Positions 9,713 to 18,296 of a DNA stretch of 64,000 bases are shown piece by piece (within the stretch, counting starts at the first letter, position 1; each line of letters begins with the position of its first letter). The position numbers and the translations under genes were made by a program. The stretch lies in contig JBBFKY010000001.1 in the NCBI GenBank assembly GCA_037481875.1, positions 248,001 through 312,000 of the forward strand, written 5' to 3'. The DNA is from Desulfosoma sp. (lineage in GTDB: Bacteria > Desulfobacterota > Syntrophobacteria > Syntrophobacterales > DSM-9756). The notes beneath the pieces are model-generated. The model saw only the letters and a list, made by a program, of their open reading frames with translations. It ran no database searches and was not told where the DNA came from.

Positions 9713-10126
9713 GGCTCGAAAGCTTTAGTCTATCAACTACAAACGTTTCTTTCCAGCTAAAGCCTTTTGGAAGAGAGGTTCTTTTATTTCCATCTCCTTG
9801 CCCAAGCACTCGGGGAGGAATCTCCCCCCTCTGTCATGAACACCCGGCGACACAAAGGTATCTAAAGTTAAAAACACGGGCCGCCAACCGAGCGGCCTTT
9901 TTTGCTCGGTTTGTTGATCTCGTAAAAGAGTGTCGAGGTGCGACGTTTTCGAAACCATCTACCGGGTGCGGCTTTTTGAAGACCATTCTCTAGATTCACC
10001 TGAAGACAACACAAATAGTATATGAAGAACCGGTGCAAAGAAAATCCTTGTTATGTCCTCCCACTTTTTGTATTTACCCAATGGAAAGGAAAACATAAGG
10101 GTTCATTAAAAAAGGAGGAGAGGCCC
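9713..10126. other. intergenic gap before the MucR gene
   Basis: About 410 bases. It contains an inverted repeat with arms GCTTTAG/CTAAAGC at about 9722-9763 and the terminator hairpin at 9879-9903. The remainder, 9904-10126, is AT-richer and presumably carries the MucR gene promoter. Open frames here lack ribosome sites. Confidence 0.4.
9879..9903 (+). terminator. rho-independent terminator
   Basis: GGCCGC, a 7-base loop and GCGGCC, then TTTTTT. The 6-bp GC stem and T-run favour termination of plus-strand transcripts from the coiled-coil gene. A shorter A-run on the other side may let it work both ways. Confidence 0.7.
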
Positions 10127-10594
10127 ATGAGCAAAAGACTTCTAGAAATGTGTGTGCAGATTGTGGAGGCTCAAGCTTCGGCAGGCATGATGTCCACAGA
10201 GGAGATCGAGGTGTCTTTGAGACGGATTTACAGGGTGCTGCAGGAGCTTGATACGGCGGAAGAGATTTCGCCGGCCGTGGAAACGATTCGCAAGGGTGAG
10301 GAAATGGCCGCCCCGGCCAAAGCCCCCGTTCTCGGTAAAGGTCCTTATGAATCCATTGGGGAACACAGCGTGGTCTGTCTGGAATGTGGGGCCCAGTTTC
10401 GCCAGATTACGGCCAATCATCTAAAAAGCCACGGACTGACTCCTCGAGAATACAAGAAAAAATGGGGATTTCGCCTGAAAGATTCTCTGGCGGCCAAAGT
10501 GGTTACGCGATCCCGCAGCGAAGCGGCCAAGGTGCGCGGTATTCCAGAAAATCTCAAGGCGTATCAAGAAAGACGTCGGAAAAGAGTATCTTAA
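10127..10594 (+). CDS. MucR/Ros-family transcriptional regulator
   Basis: A 155-residue zinc-finger regulator. The C-terminal half has VVCLECGAQFRQITANHLKSH, a C2H2-type finger with Cys-x2-Cys...His-x3-4-His, followed by GLTPREYKKKWGF, the hallmark of the Ros/MucR family. These proteins bind AT-rich promoters, often controlling surface polysaccharide or motility genes. The N-terminal 80 residues are helical and probably mediate oligomerisation. The ATG at 10127 follows AAAGGAGGAGAGG. It stands just upstream of the nth-mutT cluster, with about 40 bases between. Target genes cannot be deduced. Confidence 0.9.
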   Translation: MSKRLLEMCVQIVEAQASAGMMSTEEIEVSLRRIYRVLQELDTAEEISPAVETIRKGEEMAAPAKAPVLGKGPYESIGEHSVVCLECGAQFRQITANHLKSHGLTPREYKKKWGFRLKDSLAAKVVTRSRSEAAKVRGIPENLKAYQERRRKRVS

Positions 10595-10637
10595 GCCGCC
10601 TTGGTATTGGTGACGTGAAACGAGGAGTCACGGCGTC

Positions 10638-11294
10638 ATGGAGGACCAAGACCGTGCCAGGGAGCTTTTGAGGCACCTGGAACAGCTTTATCCCGATGCT
10701 TCTACGGCCTTGACTTTCCGCAATCCCTTTGAGTTGCTCATAGCGGTGATTCTTTCAGCCCAGTGCACCGACGAACGGGTTAATCAGGTCACGCAAACCC
10801 TTTTTAAGAAATGCCCAACTCCGGAAGCTCTTGCATCGGAACCCTTGGAAAGCCTGGAACAGATCATTCGCCCGACGGGATATTATCACAACAAGGCGAA
10901 GGCTATTCGTGCTTGCGCGGAACAGTTGGTGCAAAAGCATGCAGGGCAAGTTCCGCGGACCATGGAAGCCATGGTGAAGCTTCCCGGCGTAGGACGCAAG
11001 ACGGCGGCTATGGTTTTGGGAAACGCTTACGGAATTCAGGAAGGTATTGCCGTTGATACGCACGTGTTGCGGGTTTCCCAACGGTTGGGCATTGTGGCCG
11101 ATAAGACGCCTGAGGCTGTGGAAAAACGACTCATGGACTTGGTGCCCCGCGAAAGATGGACGTGGTTCAGCAATGCCCTGATCCTGCACGGGCGCCAAAT
11201 CTGCCAAGCCCGTAAGCCTTCATGCAACCGATGCCGCCTTGCCCATTTGTGTGATTATGCGCGCCAGACGGCCCCGGAACGTGATTCGGTATGA
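10638..11294 (+). CDS. nth: endonuclease III
   Basis: A DNA glycosylase/AP lyase that removes oxidised pyrimidines in base excision repair. 218 residues, the usual length. Visible: the helix-hairpin-helix LPGVGRKTA with the catalytic Lys, the catalytic Asp in AVDTHVLRV, and the C-terminal iron-sulfur loop C-x6-C-x2-C-x5-C (CQARKPSCNRCRLAHLC). The stop overlaps the start of the NUDIX gene by 4 bases, so the two repair genes are translationally coupled. Confidence 0.97.
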   Translation: MEDQDRARELLRHLEQLYPDASTALTFRNPFELLIAVILSAQCTDERVNQVTQTLFKKCPTPEALASEPLESLEQIIRPTGYYHNKAKAIRACAEQLVQKHAGQVPRTMEAMVKLPGVGRKTAAMVLGNAYGIQEGIAVDTHVLRVSQRLGIVADKTPEAVEKRLMDLVPRERWTWFSNALILHGRQICQARKPSCNRCRLAHLCDYARQTAPERDSV

Positions 11295-11731
11295 CCAGGA
11301 AGACGGTGACAGCAGCCATTCTCCAACGTGACGGGTGCGTGCTTTTAGCTCAACGGCCTGCGTCCGACACCCTGGCTTTCCTGTGGGAATTCCCCGGTGG
11401 CACCTTAGAGCCTGGGGAAACGCCTGAAGAGTGCCTATGCCGGGAGATTCTGGAGGAACTGGGCATTGAGGTGGAGGTGCTCTCGTTTTTTGCCGAAAAT
11501 CGACACCGGTATGATCATGGAGAAATTCGGCTTATGGCCTACAAGGTTCGCTGGGTTTTGGGTGAAATAAAACCCTCGGTCCATGCCCAAGTGCGCTGGG
11601 TGCCTCTCAAGGATCTTCATCACTATGCAATGGCACCGGCGGATCGCCCCTTTGTGCGTCGACTCCTTGACGAGCAGGCCGAGCCGAAGAATGGAGGGCA
11701 TCATGTGTCTGCATCAGAAAAGGGCTTGTGA
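11291..11731 (+). CDS. mutT: NUDIX hydrolase, MutT-like (8-oxo-dGTP diphosphatase)
   Basis: A 146-residue hydrolase expected to remove oxidised nucleotides such as 8-oxo-dGTP. The full NUDIX box is present: GG-x3-PGE-x6-CREILEELGI, matching GX5EX7REUXEEXGU. The N-terminal TVTAAILQRDGCVLLAQRP is typical of MutT. It overlaps nth by ATGA and also overlaps the next gene, giving a three-gene operon. Pairing of Nth with a MutT fits a shared oxidative-damage role. Exact substrate is inferred. Confidence 0.88.
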   Translation: MTRKTVTAAILQRDGCVLLAQRPASDTLAFLWEFPGGTLEPGETPEECLCREILEELGIEVEVLSFFAENRHRYDHGEIRLMAYKVRWVLGEIKPSVHAQVRWVPLKDLHHYAMAPADRPFVRRLLDEQAEPKNGGHHVSASEKGL

Positions 11732-12140
11732 GTGCGGTCGGGAAGAGGCCTACATTTTTCATCGGGATAGCATCTTACCCGAAGAGGTCTTGGTGCATCT
11801 TTACTGCCCTCAATGTGCCGCCTTGGCCCGATGGGACATGCGAACCATGGTCCAAGACGGGGGCTGGATTTTGGAATACGACATGGAGGCGGCCAGGTTC
11901 TATTTAGGAAAGCGTCTGGGTCGAAGCCAGTATTCCCCAGAAGAAATTTTTGACCAGGATTATTGCAGCTGGTACGGTTTGACCCCCAAAGATCTGGAAG
12001 CAAATGCACGCCTTCATGAGGAACTGGAACCCCTCAAGCGATCGGACCTCAAGGAATATATTCGCCAAGTGACTCGGCGCCGTCAGGAAGAGGTGCTCTC
12101 TCTCAAACGCCAGGGCTGGCGTAAGGCCGCTCGAACCTGA
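11703..12140 (+). CDS. hypothetical protein with cysteine-rich N-terminus
   Basis: A 145-residue cytoplasmic protein of unknown function. The N-terminus has C-x5-C-x-C-G and, about 30 residues later, CPQC, which could bind zinc. The middle is hydrophilic and the C-terminal 40 residues are basic and helical (VTRRRQEEVLSLKRQGWRK). I chose the ATG at 11703 because GGAGGG at 11693-11698 is well spaced; an in-frame ATG at 11691 is possible. It overlaps mutT by 29 bases in another frame, so the nth-mutT transcript probably includes it. Confidence 0.65.
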   Translation: MCLHQKRACECGREEAYIFHRDSILPEEVLVHLYCPQCAALARWDMRTMVQDGGWILEYDMEAARFYLGKRLGRSQYSPEEIFDQDYCSWYGLTPKDLEANARLHEELEPLKRSDLKEYIRQVTRRRQEEVLSLKRQGWRKAART

Positions 12141-12306
12141 CCGCACAGACCTCACAGCCGCTCAAAATCAAGGCGGCGATACTCCGTTATGCCTCCCCAA
12201 AGGGGCTCAAGTGATGCGCCCCTCGTGCCGAATTTTTCTTCAGAAACATCCAAGGCGACACGCGATAGCCTTGAGCTGAAGGGTTCGGCAGGAGGAGGTG
12301 TTAAAG

Positions 12307-12972
12307 ATGAATCCATATCAGTTAGCCACATGGAAACTGGTACGTGGACCCTATCGGTTTTTTCTGGAACCGCAGGTCAGTGGCCTTGAAAACATCACCA
12401 AAGCCTGTTGCAAGGCAAAGGAGCATAACCAAGGCCTTCTTCTCATTGCGAACCATATCAGCGCGTGGGACCCTTTGTTCATCTGTGCCGTGCTCGAACT
12501 CCAGGATCTGCGACGCCTAGGTCCCGTGACTTTTCTGGGTAAAAGGGAACTTTTCAACAAGCCGTGGAAACGCTGGCTTATGGCGCGTCTAGGGTGTGTC
12601 AACATAAGAGAAAGGTCCGTGGTGCGGCAAGTCCTTCAAGGACTTCGACAAGGCCAAGTGTATTTTCTCTTTCCTGAGGGATGTGTGTCCTGCAACGGAC
12701 ATATGGGGCAAGACTTAGGGGCTCTGCGCTTTTTTGCCAAATATGTCTCCTTTGTGGTGCTTCCCATTCGTATTCAAGGGATCTGGGGAGGATTTCGAAA
12801 GGATTGGAAGAACATCGCCGCTGGCCGACGCCGGTTTCAAGTGGCTTTCGGGGATCCTGTTGCGGTGGAAAAAGGCTATTATCCTCATCTGGACGCCATG
12901 GCCTTGATTCGTGCTGTCACCTTCATCCCGAATCCTGGGGTGACCTTGATGCCCTCTTGCGCGGCTTCTTAG
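12307..12972 (+). CDS. 1-acyl-sn-glycerol-3-phosphate acyltransferase-like (PlsC family)
   Basis: A 221-residue acyltransferase of phospholipid synthesis or lipid remodelling, probably membrane-associated. It has the HX4D catalytic motif in NHISAWDPLF and the substrate-binding FPEG in YFLFPEGCVS. GKRELFNKPW between them fits block II of the family. The ATG at 12307 follows AGGAGG. The C-terminus (FIPNPGVTLMPSCAAS) does not look conserved. Acyl acceptor is not determinable. Confidence 0.85.
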   Translation: MNPYQLATWKLVRGPYRFFLEPQVSGLENITKACCKAKEHNQGLLLIANHISAWDPLFICAVLELQDLRRLGPVTFLGKRELFNKPWKRWLMARLGCVNIRERSVVRQVLQGLRQGQVYFLFPEGCVSCNGHMGQDLGALRFFAKYVSFVVLPIRIQGIWGGFRKDWKNIAAGRRRFQVAFGDPVAVEKGYYPHLDAMALIRAVTFIPNPGVTLMPSCAAS

Positions 12973-13035
12973 AAACGACGCCGGGGATCCAGGAGTCGAA
13001 GAGCCGGCCTATAGGCGAAAGAGACATAGGGCGGT

Positions 13036-13329
13036 TCAAGGGGAATGCAAAGGTCTTCCGTGAATGGGTGGTGGCAGGGTTCCTGTGCGACCGCCTTGCC
13101 TTTGGATTTGGGACTCTTCCTTGTCGCGGATCAGTTTGTTGACCACATAATCTACTCCGTAGGCCAAAACAGCCAAACACACGAAGGCAATCAAGAATCG
13201 GCGCAACAAAATGGCGAAACGAATCTTGGCCCGCAGCCTTTTGGCCCACCCAAATGGAGCCAGCCCAAGTGCAATAACCACAAGGGCCAAAGGCAAGAGA
13301 ATCCTTAAAAAGACCAGCTTTGTGAACAT
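13036..13329 (-). CDS. small membrane protein, unknown
   Basis: A 97-residue protein with two predicted transmembrane helices: residues 5-24 (FLRILLPLALVVIALGLAPF) and about 43-62 (RFLIAFVCLAVLAYGVDYVV). The C-terminal 35 residues are charged and Pro-rich. CGAGGTG precedes the ATG at 13329; an ATG two codons upstream is possible. Convergent with the plsC-like gene. No family recognised. Confidence 0.6.
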   Translation of the reverse strand: MFTKLVFLRILLPLALVVIALGLAPFGWAKRLRAKIRFAILLRRFLIAFVCLAVLAYGVDYVVNKLIRDKEESQIQRQGGRTGTLPPPIHGRPLHSP

Positions 13330-13453
13330 TAGCACCTCGTGACGCCTTGCCGGGGAAAAACCTTGCGAAAGCCTTCCTCTTCACCATAACATGCTCGGAC
13401 AGCAAAAGGCCTGCACCTTTGAACAATAACCGCATGCCACCAAGGGTAAAGTT

Positions 13454-14056
13454 ATGATATTCTCTTTGTCTTGTCGCTGGCTAGAAGAAAGATACCGTGA
13501 ACTGGAAACTCTTTACGATAAATTTCAACATACCGCGTCACCCTTTATGGCGCATGCGGCATGTAAGCCTGGGTGTGCGGATTGCTGCACCAACGTGGGC
13601 GAAATTTTCACCACGACCCTGGAGGCAGTGCGCATTCGGCAGGTCATGGAGACGCTTTCAGTCTTTGAAGCGACCGCCCTTCGCAGATCGGTTGCGGAAA
13701 ACAGGGAGCGAAAGAAACATAGCCTTCTTCTGCCCTGCCCGTTTCTTGATCCGGCAAATCTGTGCCGTATTTATGTCGTTCGTCCATTCAGCTGCCGGCG
13801 CCTATATTCCGTTCGTCCATGTGGGGACAAGGGGCCTGTGGTGCACAGGGAATTCTGGATGTTGGCCGAAGAATTTACCCGAGCCCTTCAGGCGCTGGAT
13901 CCTTTAGGATATTCTGGCCATATCACTTATGTTCTCGGACTTCTTGATGACCCTCTCTTCAGCGAAAGCTACATGGCCCAGAGACCGTGCCCAAAGGCTC
14001 TGGAAAGCGTTTTTCGCGACTACAACCTGGTGGGGCATGCACAAAGGGGGACCTAA
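13454..14056 (+). CDS. YkgJ-family cysteine-cluster protein
   Basis: A 200-residue protein of the YkgJ/UPF0153 family, which carries a Cys-rich metal-binding cluster. CKPGCADCCTNVGEIF is the family's N-terminal motif, followed by CPFL...CRIYVVRPFSCRRLY, the second part of the cluster. Zinc or iron-sulfur binding is likely; the biological role of the family is not established. The next small gene starts 3 bases after its stop, suggesting co-transcription. Confidence 0.85.
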   Translation: MIFSLSCRWLEERYRELETLYDKFQHTASPFMAHAACKPGCADCCTNVGEIFTTTLEAVRIRQVMETLSVFEATALRRSVAENRERKKHSLLLPCPFLDPANLCRIYVVRPFSCRRLYSVRPCGDKGPVVHREFWMLAEEFTRALQALDPLGYSGHITYVLGLLDDPLFSESYMAQRPCPKALESVFRDYNLVGHAQRGT

Positions 14057-14058
14057 GC

Positions 14059-14280
14059 ATGGCATGGCAAGCTATTGTCTTTTGGAAGAGTTTTGGCACC
14101 GGGCCTTTGGGTTGGCATTGGAGGCTCACCAATGTGGATCTGGGGCTGGAAGAAGATGGTCCGGCGGATTCCGTGGAACAAGCTCTGGCGGCCGTTCGGT
14201 CGGCGCTTCGTCGTCACGGTGTGGATCCCAAAGCTGTTGCCGTAGAGGTGTGGGACGAAGGTGTTTGGGAAAAGTGCTGA
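14059..14280 (+). CDS. small hypothetical protein
   Basis: A 73-residue acidic protein (MAWQAIVFWKSFGTGPLGWH...). It starts 3 bases after the YkgJ-like gene, which supports it as real. A helix around residues 38-55 (VEQALAAVRSALRRHGVD) and a C-terminal acidic strand can be seen. No family recognised. Confidence 0.5.
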   Translation: MAWQAIVFWKSFGTGPLGWHWRLTNVDLGLEEDGPADSVEQALAAVRSALRRHGVDPKAVAVEVWDEGVWEKC

Positions 14281-14312
14281 CCCGCGGTTAAGAATCTTGA
14301 GTTCAAAAGACC

Positions 14313-15041
14313 ATGAGTTTCTACATCTATTTGACCACGGCTCAGACCATCGTTTTGGCCGCAGACAATAGAAAACAGGTGTGGACCGTCAGAGCCGGCC
14401 TGGAAGGGTCCCCTCGAATGGAAGGACTCACGTCATGGAATGCCCGAAAAATCCATGCGGTGGGTTTTGGTTGGTGGATGACCGGCACTGGGTTGTCCCC
14501 TTTTCTTGCGAAAGTTCGAAACCACGCGCGGAACCTTTTGGAAGAAAAGGCTCGTGAAGATAGGTCTTCCTTGGAAGTCACCAAGATTCTGACTGTCGAA
14601 AGCGGGTCTCTGCAAAGGCTGTTTGAGGAAACCGTCTTTGAGTTGACGCAGAAGATGCGGGGCGGCGTGGAGAAACCCGAAATGCTTGAAAACCTGCAAG
14701 AGATCGTTTTTGCGGGCTTTGATGAAGCGGCTAAGCCTGTGGTTCTGCGGGCTCGAAGTGTTGAGACCTTTTCCTTTGAAGTTCAAACCGGTGCCGGTAT
14801 CTTGGGGTTTACCGGGGAAATGGGTGTTTGGCAAGAGACGGTTATCCAAGCGATTCATGGTTTCCTGGCCGATGTGCTTCGTGACCTGTTGTCTCGACCT
14901 GCAACGGAGGTGGGGCATCGGGCATGGAATCTTGTGCCCTCTCTTTTTCAGCGCATGGCCCGCTCTTTTCCTGAAAAGCTTTCAGCATGCGGTGATCTTG
15001 TCTTAATCGTGCCCTCAGGGCACCAGTGGTTTTTGTTCTGA
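14313..15041 (+). CDS. hypothetical protein
   Basis: A 242-residue cytoplasmic protein. The start TTAQTIVLAADNRKQVWTV loosely recalls the N-terminal strands of proteasome/HslV-type Ntn hydrolases, whose VLAAD motif is common, but there is no clear N-terminal nucleophile. This is a weak hint only. The rest is mixed alpha/beta. It follows the small gene by 32 bases; the ribosome site is weak. Confidence 0.55.
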   Translation: MSFYIYLTTAQTIVLAADNRKQVWTVRAGLEGSPRMEGLTSWNARKIHAVGFGWWMTGTGLSPFLAKVRNHARNLLEEKAREDRSSLEVTKILTVESGSLQRLFEETVFELTQKMRGGVEKPEMLENLQEIVFAGFDEAAKPVVLRARSVETFSFEVQTGAGILGFTGEMGVWQETVIQAIHGFLADVLRDLLSRPATEVGHRAWNLVPSLFQRMARSFPEKLSACGDLVLIVPSGHQWFLF

Positions 15042-15108
15042 TCCGGCCGGCGTTCCAGGCCGCCGTCAAATCCCTCGGCAAAGAACAGATGATTGAAAGG
15101 GCGGGAAT

Positions 15109-15140
15109 TTTGGGGCGGGCACGTCGGTCCGCCCGATCCC
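15109..15140. repeat. GC-rich palindromic repeat
   Basis: GGGGCGGGCACGTCGGTCC followed by GCCCGA, a member of the interspersed repeat family, between convergent genes; it may also act as a bidirectional terminator. Confidence 0.65.
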
Positions 15141-15149
15141 CAACATTTC

Positions 15150-16013
15150 TTATTGGAGGTTCAAAAAACCATGCGCATCTTCCATGGCTTCGACAATCTT
15201 GAGTAGATAGGCATCCAGGCGTTCCTGAGTGATTCCCAGCTTTTGAAAAATTTCATCGGCGTCCGGCTGAAGGAAATCCCCGGCACTTACGCCGATCCCT
15301 AGGCTGTGCACGGTGCGATTGGCGGCGTAGAGAATAGCGGCTACATCCTGGTGGTGCTTAGCTTCCAAAGGGTTATGATGGAACCGAATGCCCACTTGCA
15401 CCTCCGGAGGGAAATTCCACCGGTGGGCGATGAGGGCGCCGAGATCCTGATGATTGATCCCGATGACCTCGCGTTCCGCTTCCAGGAACGGGATCTGGCG
15501 CTCCTTGACCAAAAGATACATCGTGTCAAAGTAATCGGGAACCTGTCGGTCCAACACCGTCTTGCCGATATCATGAAGCAGCCCTGCCGTGTAAATGGTG
15601 AGGACACGTTGGCGCTGCAAGTCTTCGGCAATGATCTGGGAAAGAAGAGCCGTCGCCACGGAATGGGCCCACAGTTCCCCTTCTCGAAGGTCGTAGGCCC
15701 GCAACTGTCCTCGAAAATAATGAGCGGAACAGGCCATGAGGATGATTTCTACGAGCTGGCGCTGTCCCAAAAAGATAATCGCGTCGCGCAGGGAGCGAAT
15801 CTTGTAACGGCGCGCGTAGAAGGGGGATCGAGCGATGGAAAGCACGCGGGCCGTAATAGCCTGATCATATCGAATCACGGCTTCAATCTCGGCGATGGGC
15901 GCCATGGAGCGCAATAAAGGAATGACACGGGTGACCACCTTGGGAAACGGCGGCAGCCGGTCCACAGCCCTGAGGATTTCATCAAGTGCGGGCTTGGTGA
16001 CGATGGTGGCCAT
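15150..16013 (-). CDS. HDOD-domain signalling protein
   Basis: A 287-residue protein with an HDOD domain over about residues 10-215, a catalytically variant HD fold used as a signalling output or input module. LPPFPKVVTRVIPLL near the start and the central LLHDIGKTVLD are typical. The HD pair is retained in LLHDIGK, whereas many HDOD proteins lose it, so hydrolase activity is not excluded. The last 60 residues form helices (GITQERLDAYLLKIVEAME). It stands upstream of nothing on its own strand. Confidence 0.85.
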   Translation of the reverse strand: MATIVTKPALDEILRAVDRLPPFPKVVTRVIPLLRSMAPIAEIEAVIRYDQAITARVLSIARSPFYARRYKIRSLRDAIIFLGQRQLVEIILMACSAHYFRGQLRAYDLREGELWAHSVATALLSQIIAEDLQRQRVLTIYTAGLLHDIGKTVLDRQVPDYFDTMYLLVKERQIPFLEAEREVIGINHQDLGALIAHRWNFPPEVQVGIRFHHNPLEAKHHQDVAAILYAANRTVHSLGIGVSAGDFLQPDADEIFQKLGITQERLDAYLLKIVEAMEDAHGFLNLQ

Positions 16014-16057
16014 AGTCCGTGTCGGGCTCCTTGGTTCTATTTCGTTAAGTGAGACAC

Positions 16058-16537
16058 TTAAAGGGGTGGAAGCAAACGAAACTCTCGCCCATAACGAACG
16101 AGATCCATTTTTTCCAATTGTTCCAAGACTTGGCGTATTTCTGCAGGGTCGTCCGCCAGGTCGCGAGCTTTCTGCAGCAAATGAATGGCTGCTTGCAAGT
16201 AAATTCCTGCCTTGGTGCGACGTACTTCGTGATCGGCTCCGATCCAGATGGTGAAGGACTTCTCGTCCTGTTCCACAGTGAAGCTGCCCACACCTTTGGC
16301 GAAACGGCCCAAGGCCTGCAGAACGCCGACCACTTTCTTGTGGGTCTGCGCATCAAGGACGCCTTCCATGTCGATACGGAATTTTCCCGTGTGCGGATCA
16401 AAATCCACCACGGGAGCCCCCTCCGATTCATCGAGGGAACGTGCCGTTTCTTTCAGGAACCGAAGGGGCGGGCCCAGCTCCTTGTCCCTGGATGGATCCA
16501 AGATCACGGAACCGTAATACGATGCGTAAACCTCCAT
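16058..16537 (-). CDS. hypothetical protein
   Basis: A 159-residue soluble protein, no family recognised. The N-terminus MEVYASYYGSVILDPSRD and the alpha/beta body with FDPHTGKFRIDMEGV are followed by a helical C-terminus (AAIHLLQKARDLADDP). I chose the ATG at 16537 because GGGGGAG lies 7 bases upstream; the longer frame from 16585 lacks a ribosome site. It may be co-transcribed with the HDOD gene, whose start lies 45 bases downstream. Confidence 0.6.
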   Translation of the reverse strand: MEVYASYYGSVILDPSRDKELGPPLRFLKETARSLDESEGAPVVDFDPHTGKFRIDMEGVLDAQTHKKVVGVLQALGRFAKGVGSFTVEQDEKSFTIWIGADHEVRRTKAGIYLQAAIHLLQKARDLADDPAEIRQVLEQLEKMDLVRYGREFRLLPPL

Positions 16538-16710
16538 CTGTCGCTTCTCCCCCGTAATGTCTTCGGCTGTTTTTTTAAAAAGCATAAATTTTTTTCAGCC
16601 CATGAGGCTGGTTTCCCCTTTTCGGCCCCGTCGTTGTTCTTAAGTTTACGGTACAGCTTTCTATGGACGGATTCCGAACTCATCGCAATCTTTTTTGGAG
16701 AGGATTTGCC

Positions 16711-17073
16711 ATGATGACCGAAAACGATCTGAAGACTCGCAAGGACCTTTTGGATAAGATCGATTGGGACATGACTCCGGAGCGGGCCATAGAGACTTAC
16801 CTGGAATGGGGGACGGGGTGGTCCCGCAAGGGGCAGTCGGCCACGGTTCCCGGCCAGGAATCGTTCTATTTCGTCGTGTATGCGTGGGAAGAACCTGCCC
16901 AGGTGACCCTGGTGCGCAGGGATTCCCAAGGCATGGAGGAATTGGCCAAGATTTCGGTGCCGTCGTCCATGGTGCAGGAAATCGTCAACCGAGAAGGACG
17001 CAAGCCCGGTGTAGGGGTGTATGCCTTAAGTGAAGAGTTGAAACAATGGCTCAAGACACAACTGGGGCTGTAA
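16711..17073 (+). CDS. small hypothetical protein
   Basis: A 120-residue acidic protein (MMTENDLKTRKDLLDKIDWD...). The pattern DMTPERAIETYLEWGTGWSR then SFYFVVYAWEEPAQVTLVRR reminds me of a small family of sulfate-reducer proteins of unknown function, but I cannot confirm it. The ATG at 16711 follows GGAGAGGA. It is convergent with the aldo/keto reductase gene. Confidence 0.65.
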   Translation: MMTENDLKTRKDLLDKIDWDMTPERAIETYLEWGTGWSRKGQSATVPGQESFYFVVYAWEEPAQVTLVRRDSQGMEELAKISVPSSMVQEIVNREGRKPGVGVYALSEELKQWLKTQLGL

Positions 17074-17089
17074 CGTCTGCACGGCGGCT

Positions 17090-17953
17090 TCATAAAGAAC
17101 CTCGATAGTAGGCAAGTCTTTTTGCGTAGGGGCGAAAGATACGAAGCACGGCATTCTGTTCCTGCTGATCCATGGGTTCAAAGGGTCGAATGCATGACGC
17201 CAAAGTACGCACATGATGGGGATTGTGACAGCCCACGATGACCATGGTCACAGGTTGCGACAGGGCAAAACGAATCAGGGTTTCGGCGGTGATACCGTCC
17301 TGGGGTGCCAGGTATTGACCCCCTCCCAAAACTTTCATGCCGATGACGGCCACGCCTTTTTCCATAGCCACATCGACTGTTTTGTCCAAAAAACCGCCTA
17401 GAATGGCCTCGACGGGATTTACGGGAAGAAGAACCGCATCCAGAGACCATCGGGACACGGCTTCCGTAAGCACCTTGGGATCGTGATGACCGGTGACTCC
17501 GATATGGTTGGTCAATCCTGAAGCTTTAGCTTCAAGAAAGGCATGCAAGGCTCCACCAGGCCTTTCCAACGTTTCAAGCTCCTCCATGGTACGGACATCG
17601 TGGATCTGCCAAAGGTCGAGCCGAGAAATGCCCATACGCTGAAACGTGCGTTCCAAGTCCCGAAGTGCCCCGTCTCGAGTGCGCTGTGCGGACTTGCTCG
17701 CCTGAAAAACCCCATCGCGAAGCTTCAAATCCCCTTTCCACACCGCACCGTAGTATTCTTCACTGTCTGCATAGGCCGGAGCACTATCGAAGTAGAGCAG
17801 ACCTTGGTCCAGAGCGGTTTCAATGACCGCTCGCGCTGCACTCAGCTGAGATCGCGTGCGCAATATTCCTTCGCCTCCCAGACCCACCCGGGTTACCAGT
17901 CGACCCGTACGGCCAAAAACCACCTGATCCAAAGGGTTTACCGGTGTGTCCAT
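17090..17953 (-). CDS. aldo/keto reductase
   Basis: A 287-residue NAD(P)H-dependent oxidoreductase of the TIM-barrel AKR family. The catalytic residues are visible: Asp and Tyr in YFDSAPAYADSE, Lys in QASKSAQ and His in WQIHDV. The start VVFGRTGRLVTRVGLGG is typical of bacterial AKRs. AAAGGACAAAGCC precedes the ATG at 17953; the longer frame upstream crosses a terminator. The natural carbonyl substrate is unknown. Confidence 0.88.
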   Translation of the reverse strand: MDTPVNPLDQVVFGRTGRLVTRVGLGGEGILRTRSQLSAARAVIETALDQGLLYFDSAPAYADSEEYYGAVWKGDLKLRDGVFQASKSAQRTRDGALRDLERTFQRMGISRLDLWQIHDVRTMEELETLERPGGALHAFLEAKASGLTNHIGVTGHHDPKVLTEAVSRWSLDAVLLPVNPVEAILGGFLDKTVDVAMEKGVAVIGMKVLGGGQYLAPQDGITAETLIRFALSQPVTMVIVGCHNPHHVRTLASCIRPFEPMDQQEQNAVLRIFRPYAKRLAYYRGSL

Positions 17954-18009
17954 GGCTTTGTCCTTTTCAGAACCCCCATCCCGTGGTTTGGTAAAGCGTC
18001 CTCGGCAAC

Positions 18010-18052
18010 AAAAAAAGACCAGACGGCGGGGCTGTACCGTCTGGCCTTTTTT
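18010..18052 (-). terminator. strong terminator hairpin
   Basis: CCAGACGG (18019-18026) pairs with CCGTCTGG (18037-18044). A T-run follows on both strands, so it is probably bidirectional. It should end transcription of the HTH gene that stops at 18297 and separates it from the aldo/keto reductase. Confidence 0.8.
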
Positions 18053-18296
18053 CGAGGAGGAAAGAGTTGGTTTCTTTCGCTCTGTATGCAGGAGCAAGGG
18101 GTGTGCCAAATGAGAAACCTTCGAGGCCAATCCGCTTCTGAAGCGCCATGGCGGCCCGTTTCCTTCTTTCTAGAAATTGCAAGCGGCCTAAGAATCGCGC
18201 CACAATCACGACAGATCGGCCATAAACACGCCATTATGGCTGGATTCCACGGGGGCATGGCTTGAGGAAGGTGCGTGGGTGTGGGCTCTAGATTGT

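Noticed and set aside
9737-9958. Minus-strand open frame of 73 codons
   Set aside because: It contains a terminator hairpin and has no ribosome site.
14313-15041. Proteasome-like peptidase assignment
   Set aside because: Only a short VLAAD resemblance; no N-terminal nucleophile or other family motif.
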